This document shows, piece by piece, positions 25,196 to 37,567 of a stretch of 64,000 nucleotides of DNA. The DNA comes from Malurus cyaneus samueli. Lineage: Eukaryota > Chordata > Aves > Passeriformes > Maluridae. The position numbers and the translations under genes are program-made. The DNA is taken from assembly GCA_009741485.1 (NCBI GenBank), contig CM019216.1, positions 49,987,792 to 50,051,791 of the forward strand. The letters run 5' to 3'. Positions within the stretch are counted from its first letter, which is position 1; each line of letters opens with the position of its first letter. Under the pieces are notes generated by a model. That model saw only the letters and a list, made by a program, of their open reading frames with translations. It did no database searches and was not told the origin of the DNA.

Positions 25196-28100
25196 AAGAC
25201 AGTGTTAAGAACTCTGCATAGAAATTGCTAATTGGTGATCTCACATTTTACCAGAATATGTTGAAAATTTATAATCCTTATCAGTATGTGTTTGTAAAGC
25301 ATTATAGCAGAATAGCGAGAAGTAAATCAGTTCAAAGGATGAAAATTGAACTTTATGTTTATTCAAGCTCATCAGTTGAAACACTTTAAACTATTAAAAT
25401 CTGAATCCTCAGGGTAAATATAAGTGCACAGAATCTCTTACATACGGTAAGATCAGTTTTTCCATTTGCTCTTTGGTTTCATACAGTTAAGAGTCAGTTT
25501 GGACTTTTTTTGTCAGTTAGATGATAATGAATAGATAGATGACTCTTAAGATCCTCCATAACATGCCTTTTCTTACCTCTTGTACAAGAACACAGCATAA
25601 ATCTCAGTCTTTCTGTTTAAGTTGACAGTGCTGGAGATTCAAAGGCACAATTCTGACTTTTCTGTGTGGTTTCAATGGACATGGATTTTGAAGTTATGGC
25701 TAAAATAGTAATATGCTTCATTTTCTTTAGTGTCCAAGACAATGCATAGCAGAGCTTTTTTCATAAAACAAAATAATTTGTGAAGACCAAAGTCATCAGT
25801 AAATTGCATCTAGATGCTCTGATTTTCCCAAGCTCTATCATACCTTTTAGAAATTCTGACTTAATTTTTTTTCCCATTTCTCACTCTCATGTTTTCTTTT
25901 TTTCCTTTTCTCCTTCAGTGAGATGAAACTGGGATAGACAAATCGTACAGGTCTGTGTCTCACCCTGTCTTTGCAAATGAGGGAAGTGCATGACTGGGGG
26001 AAACCAAACCTAGTGTCTTCTTCATATGGAGACCCATTCAGTTGTGGGGATGGAATAAAAATGGACGTTTTTAACCATTTTCTGCAGTTCGAGAAAATTG
26101 CAAATTGATGTATTTTATCTAAGAACAGAAGATGTGATTTGGGAGAATTCCTGTTTGCAGAATGCTTTTGTCTCTCAGAAGTTGTTTTATGTTTTCTCGT
26201 TAGGCCTGCTTCACTGGCCAGGACCATACTCCTGCATTGCAAAGGTTTTAATCATGGGGTTAAAAAATAAAAGGAATTAACTGTAAAGAGTGCAGTGCTG
26301 CTTGCTTCTTCATGCATAGTGTATTCTTTCTGCTGATAAGGTATTTGTATGACTGGGATTTTGCCCTTCAAAATTTTTGCCAGAAAACAGAGGGAAAATA
26401 CATTTAAAAATCATGGGTGTCTGACTCAACTGGGCATGTAAATACCTTTGAAAATGAGATGTCCATTAAGTCTTTGTGCTTTAGATTTTTGATTCAGTAG
26501 GAATTCTGCCATGGGTGTCAAGGAGACAGGATTTTATCTTCACCTGTGTTTTTCCTGTTCTTCTTTGCAAAACAACCTTTTGTGACAGCTCTGAGAAAAA
26601 AGGCAATTCATTACAAAGAAAGGAGCATGCTTATATATTTCATACAATAGAATATTGGGGTAAGCCAGTAGCAATTTTTTCATTCAGTCTCCAATCTGTA
26701 AAACTGACCAAGTTTTTCTCTTAAAATCAGCCAAGTCTCTACAGATTTTCAATGCTGTGAGCTGTGGAGAGGCAAAGCAATATTGCTACAAAATCGATAT
26801 ATCTTTTCTGGGATGTGTCTGTTACTTTGTAAGGATTATAGTCAGCTTTGCTATCAAGCTTCTTCAGGTTAGTGTTTCATACTTTGTCTTTCGTGTTGGA
26901 AGATAAATATGCAGGAGGGTATGTGTAATGTTGCTCAGAATGAATAGAGAAAATCACCTCTAAGTAAAAGCAAGCCATCTCTACCACCAAACATCAGAAA
27001 CTACTTTCCAATTCTTTTGGAAGGAAAAAAGGCTGACTACCGAACAGTACTGTAATGTACAGTGATTTGGGGCAACTGACATAAATGGGTACTGAAACAT
27101 TTGTTTTCCATTTTGTTTTCCTCTGGACAAATAGGCCTAGTGTCAATTTTTTTTTTCAGTCTGCATGCTCTGTTGTGTCTGGACAGCTATTTCTTCAAAT
27201 TGGGTTTATTTTCTAGTTGTATAAAAGTATTCATCTACATTGTGGATAGAGTGCATTAAGTTACTCCCTGTCGTGCACAGCTGGAAGCAATTCAGTGCTG
27301 CAACATTTTGTTTTGTTTTGTCCCAGTTTTTTCTCCCCACTGTGTTCCCACAGCCTAGCATAGCTCTGCGCTGCAGCAGACAAGTCTCTCTTTTTCCAGT
27401 GACACTTCTTAGAACATCGGAAATTGACATATTCTCTTTTGTCTTTTTAGTACAAATTCAGTGGCAAACAGCTCTGCTTGACTGCACGAACATTTCAAAG
27501 TGCTCTGTAGACTAGGAAGATTGGCTTGAAAAGTTAGACATATTTAGGCAGACTGTTTTATTTGCTTCTTTGAAGAGACTAGGGATATTTTGAGAAGATT
27601 GAAGGAAGTATGCGGTGCCAAATACTGGTCTGTTTAGAAGAGAGAAGAGGAATATGCAGGTCTTAACAGAGCTTTCTTTGAAGGGGAAAAACATTTTCTC
27701 TGTTCCAATGCTTTAAAAAGACATAAAGGAATCCCAGAGTTGGTAAACCAAAATTTGTTGTCTCTCTTGGAAGTACTTAAAAAAAGCTATTAAAAATCAA
27801 TACTGAATTTTTAAAGTTAACATTTTGTTTGTACGTGCAGGCACTGCAATTATTTATATTAATTTTACCCTCCGTTAAATGAGATGCTGATCTTATCACT
27901 GTGTAATCACAGTCTAGATATTAAATAATACTGAATGCAAATTTTAGTGTGCCAATCATTTTCTGTCAAGAAGAAATATTGCAGGCTCTGTGAGTATCTT
28001 TGCAGTGGTCTTTCTTCCAAATTTCCTCGCTCTTCCCAGTCTTCCCCACTAAGAGAATTCCATCCTTCATCTCCATGCAAATATCTCTGCTGCTCTCTTC

Positions 28101-29294
28101 CATCTCCTATCAATCACCTGTTTTGGTTCCTTGTGTCCCATTTTAGATGTCTGCTGTTTCCTCCATGCAGTAGCAGCAGTCTAAGGGAGGTTGTAATCTT
28201 GGTCTTGGTTCCTTGATTGTGCTTCCATTGTAATGCTGGAGTGTAGTTCCAGTGAGACCTATCCCACCAGTTGCTCTGTAGGTGTGGGAGAGAGATGTGA
28301 TTGAAACAGGATTTACAATTCTTGATGGGTTATGTGAAGGGAAAGAAAGAAAAATGTGTCAGAACTGATGAATGGTAGGAACACTAATGTGTGAGGTAAT
28401 TATTTTGTTTACATTCATATCTGTTTCCTGTACCCTTCCTTCACTGTAACTGCTTCTTGACACATGTTAAAAGTAGTTCACCCCAGTGACTATTCCCACT
28501 TCATTATGAACCTGTAATCATCATTTGGCAGCTGGAGATGCAGTTAATATCTTTGATTTCCCTCTAGAATCCCTCCATCCTTGCCCAGCTAGGGAAATCA
28601 ACTAAGTCTTGCAGTGGGCTCTGAAGGTCAATCAAACAGTGCTGCTAGAGAGGAGAGTGATAGTGAGAATGAGACTGAATTCAGCTGCTGACAGGCTTTA
28701 TGAAAATGTCTTGTACCTGCTACTTGTGTAGCTCATCTGCATCTGCTGATCTCCACTATTGCAATAAAGCATGTGGAAAATCTGTCAGTTTGGCAGAGAA
28801 GTAGGTAATAGGGCATGACAAAACAGGGCAGGGTGCCAGGCATCAGATTGGTAGGTTTTATTCCACTGATACTCATGGAGCAGATATGAGCTGAAGGTTG
28901 ATGGGAACTCATAAAAAGTAGGTAAAAGAAAACACATGAAGCTGAGCTGTTACTTTCCTTTATGCAGTGAAATAAGGAAAGCATAAGAAAACCTATTAGG
29001 TAATACTGCTTTGGAGAAAACTGCAAGGAAATTGTCAGGCTCAAGAGAACGTTCTATAGAGGATCTAAAGAATAAGATCTGTAGAGTAAGTATTGAGGAG
29101 TCCTCTAAGGGTGCAAGGTAATAATGGGAAGTAGGATAGAGGACAATGGCTGGTGAAAGAAATGAGTATTAGCAAAAACATTACAGTGTCATTAGCAATA
29201 CCACACAAAATTAAGATCATGGTTTCTGTTCCATTTTGGATGGACCTTGATGTTGGGATGTACATGCTATCTATCAGCCTTAGTAAGAAAAAAA

Positions 29295-29316
29295 CTACAG
29301 GTACCTATACCTGTAG
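29295..29316. repeat. Short inverted repeat (9-bp arms, 4-base spacer)
   Basis: ctacaggta and tacctgtag are exact reverse complements separated by ccta. The arm sequence recurs partly just downstream (aggtatacct), making a locally repetitive patch. No function can be assigned. Confidence 0.85.
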
Positions 29317-30539
29317 GTATACCTAGCTGCAGTATTGAGGAAAAATGTGAAAGTGCATTGATATCTCCCTGGGTAAAACCCTGCAACAGTTAGTGATTTA
29401 AGGATGTTCTGAACTGACAACACAAGCCGTTCATTTTAACAGCCACAGATGAACCTTTGCTCTGTGTATTAATCTAATTGGGTTTTAATCCATTCTTGCC
29501 TTTGGAATAAAAATATTTTATTATATAATTTATTAATCTAGTCTAGAATTTAATTGCTAACATACTGAAATGCAGTTCTGTTTATAAACAGGAAGAAAGT
29601 CCCAATCAGTGAAGAAAACTGTGTGATAAGTTGACTCAGCACCTTCAGTTTGTGATACAAGGAGAGCTAGACTTACCATGTTCCAAAGCTTTACTTACGA
29701 AAGCCATTTATGATTTTGTATGCAGTTACATAATTTTATTCATCTTCCAATCAGTTTATTTTCCAGTAGAAAACTCATAGCCTATTTCTATCTGCATTCA
29801 GAAGCCATTACACAGCTGTGATCTTGTCACACTTTTCTTCATTTTTTTAGCTCAACAATATCTTTTTGGAGATGAGAAGTAAGGAACACCATATAGTACT
29901 TGAGTTGTCAGTACAGATGGATTTATGCAATAATGTAATGACATTTTGTTTCTATTCCTTGAGCTAATATTTTCATTGAAATATCAATAATAACTCGTTC
30001 AGGACTGACAATAGCTAGTGCAGAGGCAATCGTATTTTCTCCCTGTGTATTAATTTCCATTCCTTGGTTTCATATACCATTTTATTGCCTAGACAAACAG
30101 TTCTGTGAAATTTTTCAACCACTCTCCGGTGTAGCCTTATTTTAATTTTCCTGAATAATTTTTATAATCAATAAGCAGTCATCTTGCTTTTTATCCTCTT
30201 TTCTAAACAACTTATGTATCTGTTTGAACAAAACAGGATTCGGCAAAGATTGCAGTGGTTTTCGACTATTATTCGCCATTTGCCTTTCTGACCTCATGAG
30301 AGGTCATTCTTTCATGAGTTACGATGGATTCCTTTCTTTAATGGCCTTTATTGAATCTTGTAAAAGTCTGTTTGCTAGTCTAAATGTGTTGAACTTAATG
30401 CTTCCCAGTGTCTCCAGAGAATTTTAGTATCGATAAGGGATGACTTGTGAGGCATCTGCAAAAAAACCACAGATCCGAAACAGCCACTATTTTTATCTTT
30501 AAGATGGATATCTAGATACGTTTTGATCAGGACCCATTT

Positions 30540-30560
30540 AAAAAAAAAAAAAAAAAAAAA
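30540..30560 (+). repeat. Poly-A homopolymer (21 A)
   Basis: Uninterrupted run of 21 A. No gene-like sequence is seen upstream that would make it a retrocopy tail. Confidence 0.9.
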
Positions 30561-31852
30561 GATACTGTAGTTAGTACGTTGATACTGCACCTACTTAAGT
30601 AGAACAGTGGCAGTGAAAAACTTGAGTACATAAGAGTTTGCAGGAAAGAAAATCCTGCTGATTTGCTGCTTTTATCTTTTACCATTTTTTTCTAGAACTA
30701 TTTCTGTTGACAATACATGCTAAAGTTATCATCACTAATTCTCTAGTGATTTGAGCAGCATGCTTGATTACCTGTTCATTGTACACCACTTTAAATAATT
30801 AGATTAATTTCTGTGTTATTTGCCTTTCATAGTTTAATCACCTGTCAACACTAAACAAACTTTCTGTTGGGTTCCATGCACTAAAAGCTTCATGGAGTAT
30901 ATTCCATGCTTAAAAACCTAAGTGCAAAATTGAAAGATGACCATACCCATTTCACAGGGGAGAATCTGATACTCTTTTTCTCTTCACACAGCAGCAGTGC
31001 TTTGAAAACCAGAAATTGAACCCAAGTTGCTAAAACCACTTCATAATTAAAAAGCCAATCTTTTCTACCTGTTTCTTCCATGTAATTGCTGGAATTTTGT
31101 TAATTTTTAACAAACAGAAATGAATGCTAGTATGTTTCTTGCCAGTGACGCAAAGGAGGAAAAGATTGATGTAGATGGCAGTTGAAGGGAGTAAAATTTT
31201 TCTGCTTGCACTCGACCTACACAAAGCAGAGATAATGTGTTTGTGACACAGAGGCATTTTATCCTGTCTTTGCACTGGAGCAAATGTTTGCGAAGGGCAT
31301 TTGGCAATAAAGAAAGAAGAATTCTTTGTGATTTTAGCAGCAGATCATATTTTTGGAAGTGTTTGTTGGGCAATGCCCATAAAATTCAGGGTGGGATTAA
31401 TAACAACAAACTTTAAAATTTATTGGGAAATTGAATTGCAGATCCACAAAACTAGTACACCCTTCTTAAAAGATTGGTTTCATGTCATTATTGTCATGAA
31501 AAACAAGGGAAAATTCTCTAAAAAAATTAACTGTGCTATCTAGAGGTCTCTTGCTTTTTTCCTGGGCATTTGTGATTGAAAGATGAATTTCTAAGATGTG
31601 AATCTGAAAAATGTGACCAGATATAAGCATACACATTTTTACTTCATATTCAAAAGGCCTAGCTAAAAGCTTCATGACAGTGCTTTTATCGTCTTTATTC
31701 CTAATGTTATGCTTCTGTTGTGAATATACGTATCTATACGTAACTGCTAGAAATCAACATGAATCATATTGCTTCCTTCCTTCCATCCGGTTTGAACATC
31801 AAATGTTCTTTTAAAGCAAAGCCTTATTTTTGGCTTCACAAAGGAGTTGTGT

Positions 31853-31916
31853 AGAATCGTAGAATATCTTGAGTTGGAAGGAACCCATAAGTTCATTGAG
31901 CCCAGCCCCCTCTTCC
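31853..31916 (-). mobile_element. CR1 LINE 3' terminus fragment
   Basis: The + strand reads agaatcgtagaatatcttg, then agttggaaggaaccca, then ttcattgagcccagccccc. This is the reverse complement of the terminal 3' untranslated part of CR1, whose hallmark is the agaatcatagaat terminal repeat and ttggaagggaccc. About 64 bases survive. Confidence 0.8.
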
Positions 31917-34246
31917 TTGGAAATAAAATTATTCCAAAAAGTTCAAATATGTAGCTGTTACTTGTAATTTTTAACTTGTTAAAACCCCAGGGCTGAGGAA
32001 TTAATCAATACCAAAGGTGAAGTGCTGACTGTAATGTGCATCTTTTGCTCTCTGCCTGTCCCTGAGGCTGTGGGGAGTTTAGTGTGGAGCATTTCTCTGT
32101 GAGGTGCTGGCACCTTGGCATGGGCACTTCAGTGAAACACCCAATACTTGTTTTGTTGCCTGTGTTTGTACTGATTATAGGCAAGACTCTTTTGGTAGCT
32201 TTGCCCTAAGCTGCTCTGTACATAAAAGAGGTGACCCAAGGGTGAAGTTATGTTCTAATAAGTGTGTTTCTTAAGTACTCTTTATTTATGTGTCTTACAT
32301 TTAAAGCTGGTGTTAAAACTTAGAACAATGGTATGATTTGTGATAGGCATAGTACAGGTAATATTTTTATGGCTGTGTGAATCTGGAGGCTTTTTCATTA
32401 CTCTCTTTCAGCTCTTTTTTTGAAGGATTTCTTCTGATGCCATGTACTACAATTCTTTGCATGTAAGATCATTCTGTCCTTTGTATGAGGTTCACTTTTG
32501 AGGGCTTAAAATACTTAGCTCCAAACCAAATGCCAGACTCTTTGTTAACACTAAATGATTACTGGCTTCTACACTATTAACTTTGTACAGCCTAAAAAGA
32601 GAATAATGAGGCTGTCAGTCAACATAGGAAGTTCCACAGCTATTAATTCATCTACTGTGCTAATGCTTATACAGATTTTTACCATGTGGCCCCTTCACAA
32701 AAGGCAGAAAATATCACTGAATGCAGTGAATAAAAAGACAAGAACAACTATATAAATGTGATGAAAATGAGCTTTAATCTATACAGAAGGAACAAGCTAC
32801 ATGATCAATAAACTCTCAAGTATTGATTGACTGCAAATTGGACGGGGTAGTAAATAATTGGCTCTCTTGCTCAGGCAGTATATTTACACACCATTTTAAA
32901 GTGAGCGTGAGAGTCACTGGCTCACAATGTCAAAGGACAGCTGTACCATGACCAGCCAAGCTTGGTAATTAAATAGCACATAGGTTAATTGAAGAGGCAA
33001 GCATGAGACTGCTGTTAAAGGACTGGAAGGAGTCAGTTGAAGAGTGGTGTCCAGTCTTTGTGGAGGACAAAAAGAAATGCCATTATAAAGGGAGCTTTAT
33101 CAGAGTACAATAATGACCAATTCAGTTTTTATTAAAGCCTTATTTTAAAGTGGTAATAGTATAATAGGGTTAGAAGCTGAATGAATTGCAAGAGTGAGTT
33201 TTGGACCGGTTAAAATTGTCATAAAATGAATCTAAAAGTGATGCCAAGCGTCCATACATCAGCCACTTTTATGGCTGGTTGGTTAGTTTAGATTGGGTTT
33301 TTTTTTTGTTTAATCTGTAGCCATGGCAAATTATGCTTTTGAAGATGCAAAATGGATTGATTTAATGCAAGGAGTACTAATGTATATGTTCAACACACTG
33401 TAGCAGTTTGTCTCCATGGATCAATTTTATTATGGCTCAAAGGTTTTGATCAGTACTTAGTGGGGAGGAGTGGAACCCACCTTAATGAATGTTCTTCATA
33501 TGGTTTATAATCTTTATAGCTTAATGCAACATATAACTTGGCTCAGCAGAGCACTCAGACGTGCTTAAATGCTGTGCTGAATGAGAATTATAATACATCA
33601 CTCAGCATGTGCACCTGGAAAAATAACAACAGTACTACCATAAAAGAAACGATGTCGTATATATGATTCTCTTCTCAAGGAAAGAGAAATATGGCAAATG
33701 CTATTCACGTTGCTGGATGAATTACCCAACTGCTCTAATGACAAAGGTGTCTATGAGGTCCAAAGCAGAACAGTAATACAGTGTAATACAAGTGCTGCTT
33801 TACTTTCTGTGAAGAAAAGCTTTTCCATGGAGATGAAAGCAGAAAAGAAGAAAGAGTTCTTATAGGTGCTTTGTGTACAATGTTGCATTGGCCAGTTGGA
33901 TAGGAAAACAAGGTTGGTTTGTGAAAAATAAAATTTTATTATGCTTTGTATGTTGCTGTACTTTCTCCTTTGGCGTCCTGCTGTTGTTCATGATATAACC
34001 AGAAGGTAGCAAATTGAATTTTAGAAGAATGGGGAGAAACCCATCAGTATAATGGCTTTATTCTGATGTCTCAATTCTGGATACACATCCGAAATTGTTC
34101 TTTATTACTTCCAAAACTGTTGAAATTGAAGGCTTCTGCTTTAATGTTGTAACAGTTGTTACGTTCATTTGTGACTATTCTGCTAAATTCACCTTGGTTT
34201 TGCCTCTGTTGCTTTTGTTTATGATTTCGTCTTATTTTGTTTGCAG
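31917..34246. other. Intron 1 segment directly upstream of exon 2
   Basis: No transposon or open frame of note. The part from about 32880 to 33660 is non-repetitive and contains many short AT-rich homeodomain-like cores and E-box-like words (cagctg, cacctg). It may be conserved noncoding sequence, which cannot be tested here. The last 60 bases are pyrimidine-rich and end in the exon 2 acceptor. Confidence 0.5.
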
Positions 34247-34417
34247 GACTGTTTCCTGCAGTGCTGAACCTGGCTACTAATGCTCTCATCACAACCAATG
34301 CTACCTGTGGAGAAAAGGGGCAGGAAATGTACTGCAAACTCGTTGAGCACGTACCTGGACAGCCTGTAAAGAACCCTCAGTGTCGCATTTGTGATCAAAG
34401 GAGCAAGGTTCCACATC
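34247..34417 (+). CDS. LAMA2: LAMA2 exon 2: start of laminin N-terminal (LN) domain
   Basis: Laminin alpha-2 joins beta and gamma chains to form laminin-211/221-type heterotrimers of muscle and Schwann-cell basement membranes, and its LN domain drives laminin polymerisation. This exon starts after ttgcag with the last two bases of a Gly codon and ends one base into a codon before gtatgt. The phases (1 in, 1 out) and the 171-bp length equal human exon 2. The product begins LFPAVLNLATNALITTNATC, with an N-glycosylation sequon (Asn codon 34297-34299). Four cysteine codons lie at 34306, 34333, 34381 and 34390, the last two in CRICD. The sequence ITTNATCGEKG with EMYCKLVEHVPGQPV separates it from the paralogue LAMA1, which I remember with ISTNATC and EMFC. 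The last codons before the donor (RSKVPH) differ most from mammals. Confidence 0.97.
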
Positions 34418-35271
34418 GTATGTGTACCATTTTAATTTTGTTCCTTTAAAAATATTTTTTTCTAAAGGGTGGAGATACTCAGGAAACAAAACATTAGTTC
34501 ACCAGCCCAATTTCTGTGAAATGTGTGTCTTTTTTAAAATCAGGTTAACCGTCTCTTGCAAAGGTATTTAGGAATTTAAATCTGATATGGATACTCCTCC
34601 CACTGAACTTTCTGATTCAGGTACTGAAAAGCAGAGCACCTAAATTCAGACTAAAAAAAAATGTATCTACAGTTGTTGAATTATTTTGGTATACACCGAC
34701 CATGAATAAAAACCAGATGACTGAATTTTACCTACATACCTACATGTGGAATTTGAACTTTTGGCCAATCTAAGCAACATCTGAAATTCCAGTTAATTCA
34801 GTTTCACTGAGACAGAAAAACAGAATAAAGTAATGGAGCGCTGCTTGGTTTAATGCTTAGTTTTTCATATTAAAATTGATCTTTGCTAACACTGCTTTGT
34901 TAAAGACTACCGGGAAACAAAATTAGTTTTCAAGTAAGAATTTGTTATCATATACTTCAGACATGTCTATTTCTGGTAGTTGGGAAGATCGGAACTGAGA
35001 AAATTTCTTAGTAAAGTCATACAAGTTTAATTTCATCTAACCTTGCAGTGAAAGACATGAACAGCTTTAACATGATTTGATTTTCATGGCATAGATGGTA
35101 GAGAATGAAGGGATACTTAAGACAGCTTTTAATGGAATAGATAAAATGTTGGAAAAAGCACAGACACAGAAGCATGAAGACATTTTTATTTTCCAAGTGT
35201 GTCCCTGTAAAACTTAGCTCAGATACATTTATACCTCATGACATTTAAGCATGTGCTTAAAACCACAGGAT

Positions 35272-35286
35272 AAAAAAAAAAAAAAA
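35272..35286 (+). repeat. Poly-A homopolymer (15 A)
   Basis: Uninterrupted run of 15 A in intron 2; a simple repeat with no visible associated element. Confidence 0.9.
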
Positions 35287-36274
35287 GCATGACATTTAAT
35301 CTGTCTGCTAGTTCTAGACAGGATGAGTATCTGTGGCTGTAGCTTCCCAGACAGAAGCTTGTTTGGATTTCCTTAGAAACTTCCTCCTATGGTCACACTT
35401 TCTAGTGTGGCTCACTAATTACATCACTCAAAACAAAGTGTTTTTCTAATAGCTAATCTTCATCTCCTTGCAGAAATTTATGTTATGTATTTCCTAATTC
35501 AGCTAATAGAAGGAATTATTCCCTTTTTCTTAACAAAAGTATTTTACTTGATTAATGGAGTGTTGAGGGCAATGCTCTATCTAGTTTCTGAACTAAGCTG
35601 TCTTTTCTTTTGTTATCCTCATAGAGTTCTAGAAGATAAAACCTAACTGTGTGCATTGCAGATCTCTGAATTCTCTCTGGGGCTTTAATACGTATTGAAA
35701 TTCACCTGAGCTCTTACTAGCACTTCAGAGAGATCCAGGTTTGCTTCAGAAAAGCATGTATGTTCCTGTTCACATCTTTTACTTTGATATTTCCCCTTTA
35801 AAATGGTGAAACAACACTGACAGTTAGATGTCCATTACAAACCTCATATGCTTTCTTTTCCTGCTAAATTAGTCATAATCTTATCTTTATGAAGGTAGTT
35901 GTAATATACCCAGTATATACTACTAATTTATCAGAAGACAGTTATAACCAATTTTTTTCCAGATTGTTTTCCAAGTCTCAATGACTTCTTTAACTGCAGG
36001 AAATGCCACCTTCTGAGGGAAGGTCATATGATTCTTTAGCAGTAGTCACATCCAATTATATGATAGCAGTGTGTTTCACTCAGAGAAGAATTTAGTTTTT
36101 GGAAGCATTCCGACTGTGTAATAGACTTTCCTGTTTTACAGATGGGAATTTAGGGACACATGCACATTACAGCAATTTTTTTCCTATATGAAGTTTGATT
36201 ATTTCAAAAATCAAACCAGAGATGCTGCTTTGTCTATGATATCAGACAATGTACACTAGTAAATGTGCATACAA

Positions 36275-36345
36275 CAAATATATATACAATATATATACAA
36301 CACTATATATATATATATTTACACACAAATAATATATACATACAA
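36275..36345. repeat. AT dinucleotide low-complexity tract
   Basis: Interrupted TA repeats (for example tatatatatatatat around 36304-36319) with scattered CA. Likely length-polymorphic microsatellite DNA. Confidence 0.85.
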
Positions 36346-36539
36346 AACCCCATCTGAATGATTTATAGCTATCTTTCCTCTTGTTCCCACTCTCTTCTAA
36401 ACTTGAATCTGCCCAGCTTCATAATACCTCATCTTTTGTTGACAATCATATCTGATTTTAAGACCTTCAAATGTTCATTTGGTGAAGGGAAGTGCCTTGT
36501 TTAAACAGAGATGGCTTGTTAATAGGAGAACCATGTAAT

Positions 36540-37450
36540 ATAACCAGACTTTAATTGATCCTGCTGGAATGTGTGAGTCTGGAGTGCCTCCCCTTAATTA
36601 CTGTAGTAGGAAATGAACACAAATTCCCTGGTTAATCACATGTGAGTCCGAATTAAAGTGCACAGTTTGATGGGCTCACTCTCTTAAGTTCTCCCTCTTG
36701 CCATCCATCAGGGAGATTGGTCCTTGAACTGCATTTGCAGCCCAGTCCTTTTTACAAATATTCTATTTTCCCCCCTTACCTTTTAAATAAGCAAAACATG
36801 CCAGCAATTAATCAATTTTCAAATTAAATATGATTAAACTTTCATAATGGTGATTACGGTTAATTGTTGATTCATCTCCCAATCCTCCTTCTGGTGGTTT
36901 ACCTTTATATCAGTTTAATCTGAAGAGACTTAGATCAGAATTTCCAATTAGACAGCTTCTATCACAATCACTGAGGAGCCTTGAATTTGATTTACAGCTG
37001 ATTTTTGCTACCATTCATTTAAAGCCAAGATTTGAGAAAATGATCAGAGCTGTGGGATCTGACAGCATGTAGAGTCTAGGGTGTTTTTTGCTTTTCTCTT
37101 CAATATAAAGATAAAGCGACTAGTAGCTTTATCAGCTATAGTACCAGAATTCTAACTTGCAAATGTTGCTGCCCACTAATGCCATTTAATAATCTAATAT
37201 TTAAATGCAATTTTTGGCATTTTCAATATTGAAGGTCTATGCCTTCACTCACTCCCACAAGCTTTAAATATGTTCAGGCATTCTGGCTCCCCTTAATGAG
37301 CTAGGACTCCTGTCCTCTACATGTGGTTGATGTGGCAAAAAAACCCCAGAAATACAAAGACTGTCAATCTGGCTGGTTGATTTAAGTAATAATTAAAATA
37401 ATAAGTAAATTATTCAGTTCATAAATTAATTGTTTGCAATTCTGGGCCTA
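36540..37450. promoter_or_regulatory. Candidate intronic regulatory region rich in homeodomain cores
   Basis: This stretch of intron 2 is non-repetitive and unusually dense in ATTA/TAAT words. The densest part is about 36806-36870, with repeated attaa, taatc and gattac forms. It also holds E-box-like and GATA-like words. Such composition is common in conserved developmental enhancers but can arise by chance in AT-rich DNA. No conservation data are available, so this is a suggestion only. Confidence 0.2.
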
Positions 37451-37537
37451 GCTAGTAATGAATCATATTCCAGTTTTAAACCAAGGAAACCTTTAGAAAG
37501 TTATCCTTAATAAGAGGGATAAGGTTTCCTTCTATCT

Positions 37538-37567
37538 AAGTTCTGTTAGTTCTTGCTAACAGAACTT
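37538..37567. repeat. Perfect inverted repeat, 12-bp arms, 6-base loop
   Basis: aagttctgttag is followed after ttcttg by its exact reverse complement ctaacagaactt. In the LAMA2 transcript this would fold as a 12-bp hairpin about 900 bases upstream of exon 3. It is too short, and its flanks too poorly paired, to be called a microRNA precursor. Confidence 0.9.

Larger units (their letters stand above)
25196..31852. other. Intronic stretch with no recognisable gene
   Basis: AT-rich unique intron. Features seen are a short inverted repeat at 29295-29316 and a 21-base A run at 30540-30560. A 131-codon antisense open frame (25847-26242) has basic, low-information composition and no supporting context. 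Confidence 0.55.
1..34246 (+). other. LAMA2: LAMA2 intron 1 (3' part only)
   Basis: Everything upstream of the exon 2 acceptor is read as intron 1, because exon 2 begins in the middle of a codon whose first base must come from an earlier exon, and no signal-peptide exon or CpG-rich promoter is visible in this stretch. The intron ends in a pyrimidine-rich tract and ttgcag at 34241-34246. The sequence is AT-rich and unique-looking apart from the retroelement relics, homopolymer runs and short tandem repeats listed separately. Open frames in it are short, on both strands, and without recognisable domains. The intron is at least 34.2 kb, in keeping with the very long first intron of LAMA2 in other vertebrates. 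Confidence 0.85.

Noticed and set aside
25847..26242. 131-codon minus-strand open frame
   Set aside because: Basic, low-information peptide in intron sequence. It shows no recognisable motif and nothing nearby supports transcription.
37538..37567. MicroRNA precursor
   Set aside because: The hairpin stem is only 12 bp and the flanks do not extend it to the 25-35 bp expected of a precursor.
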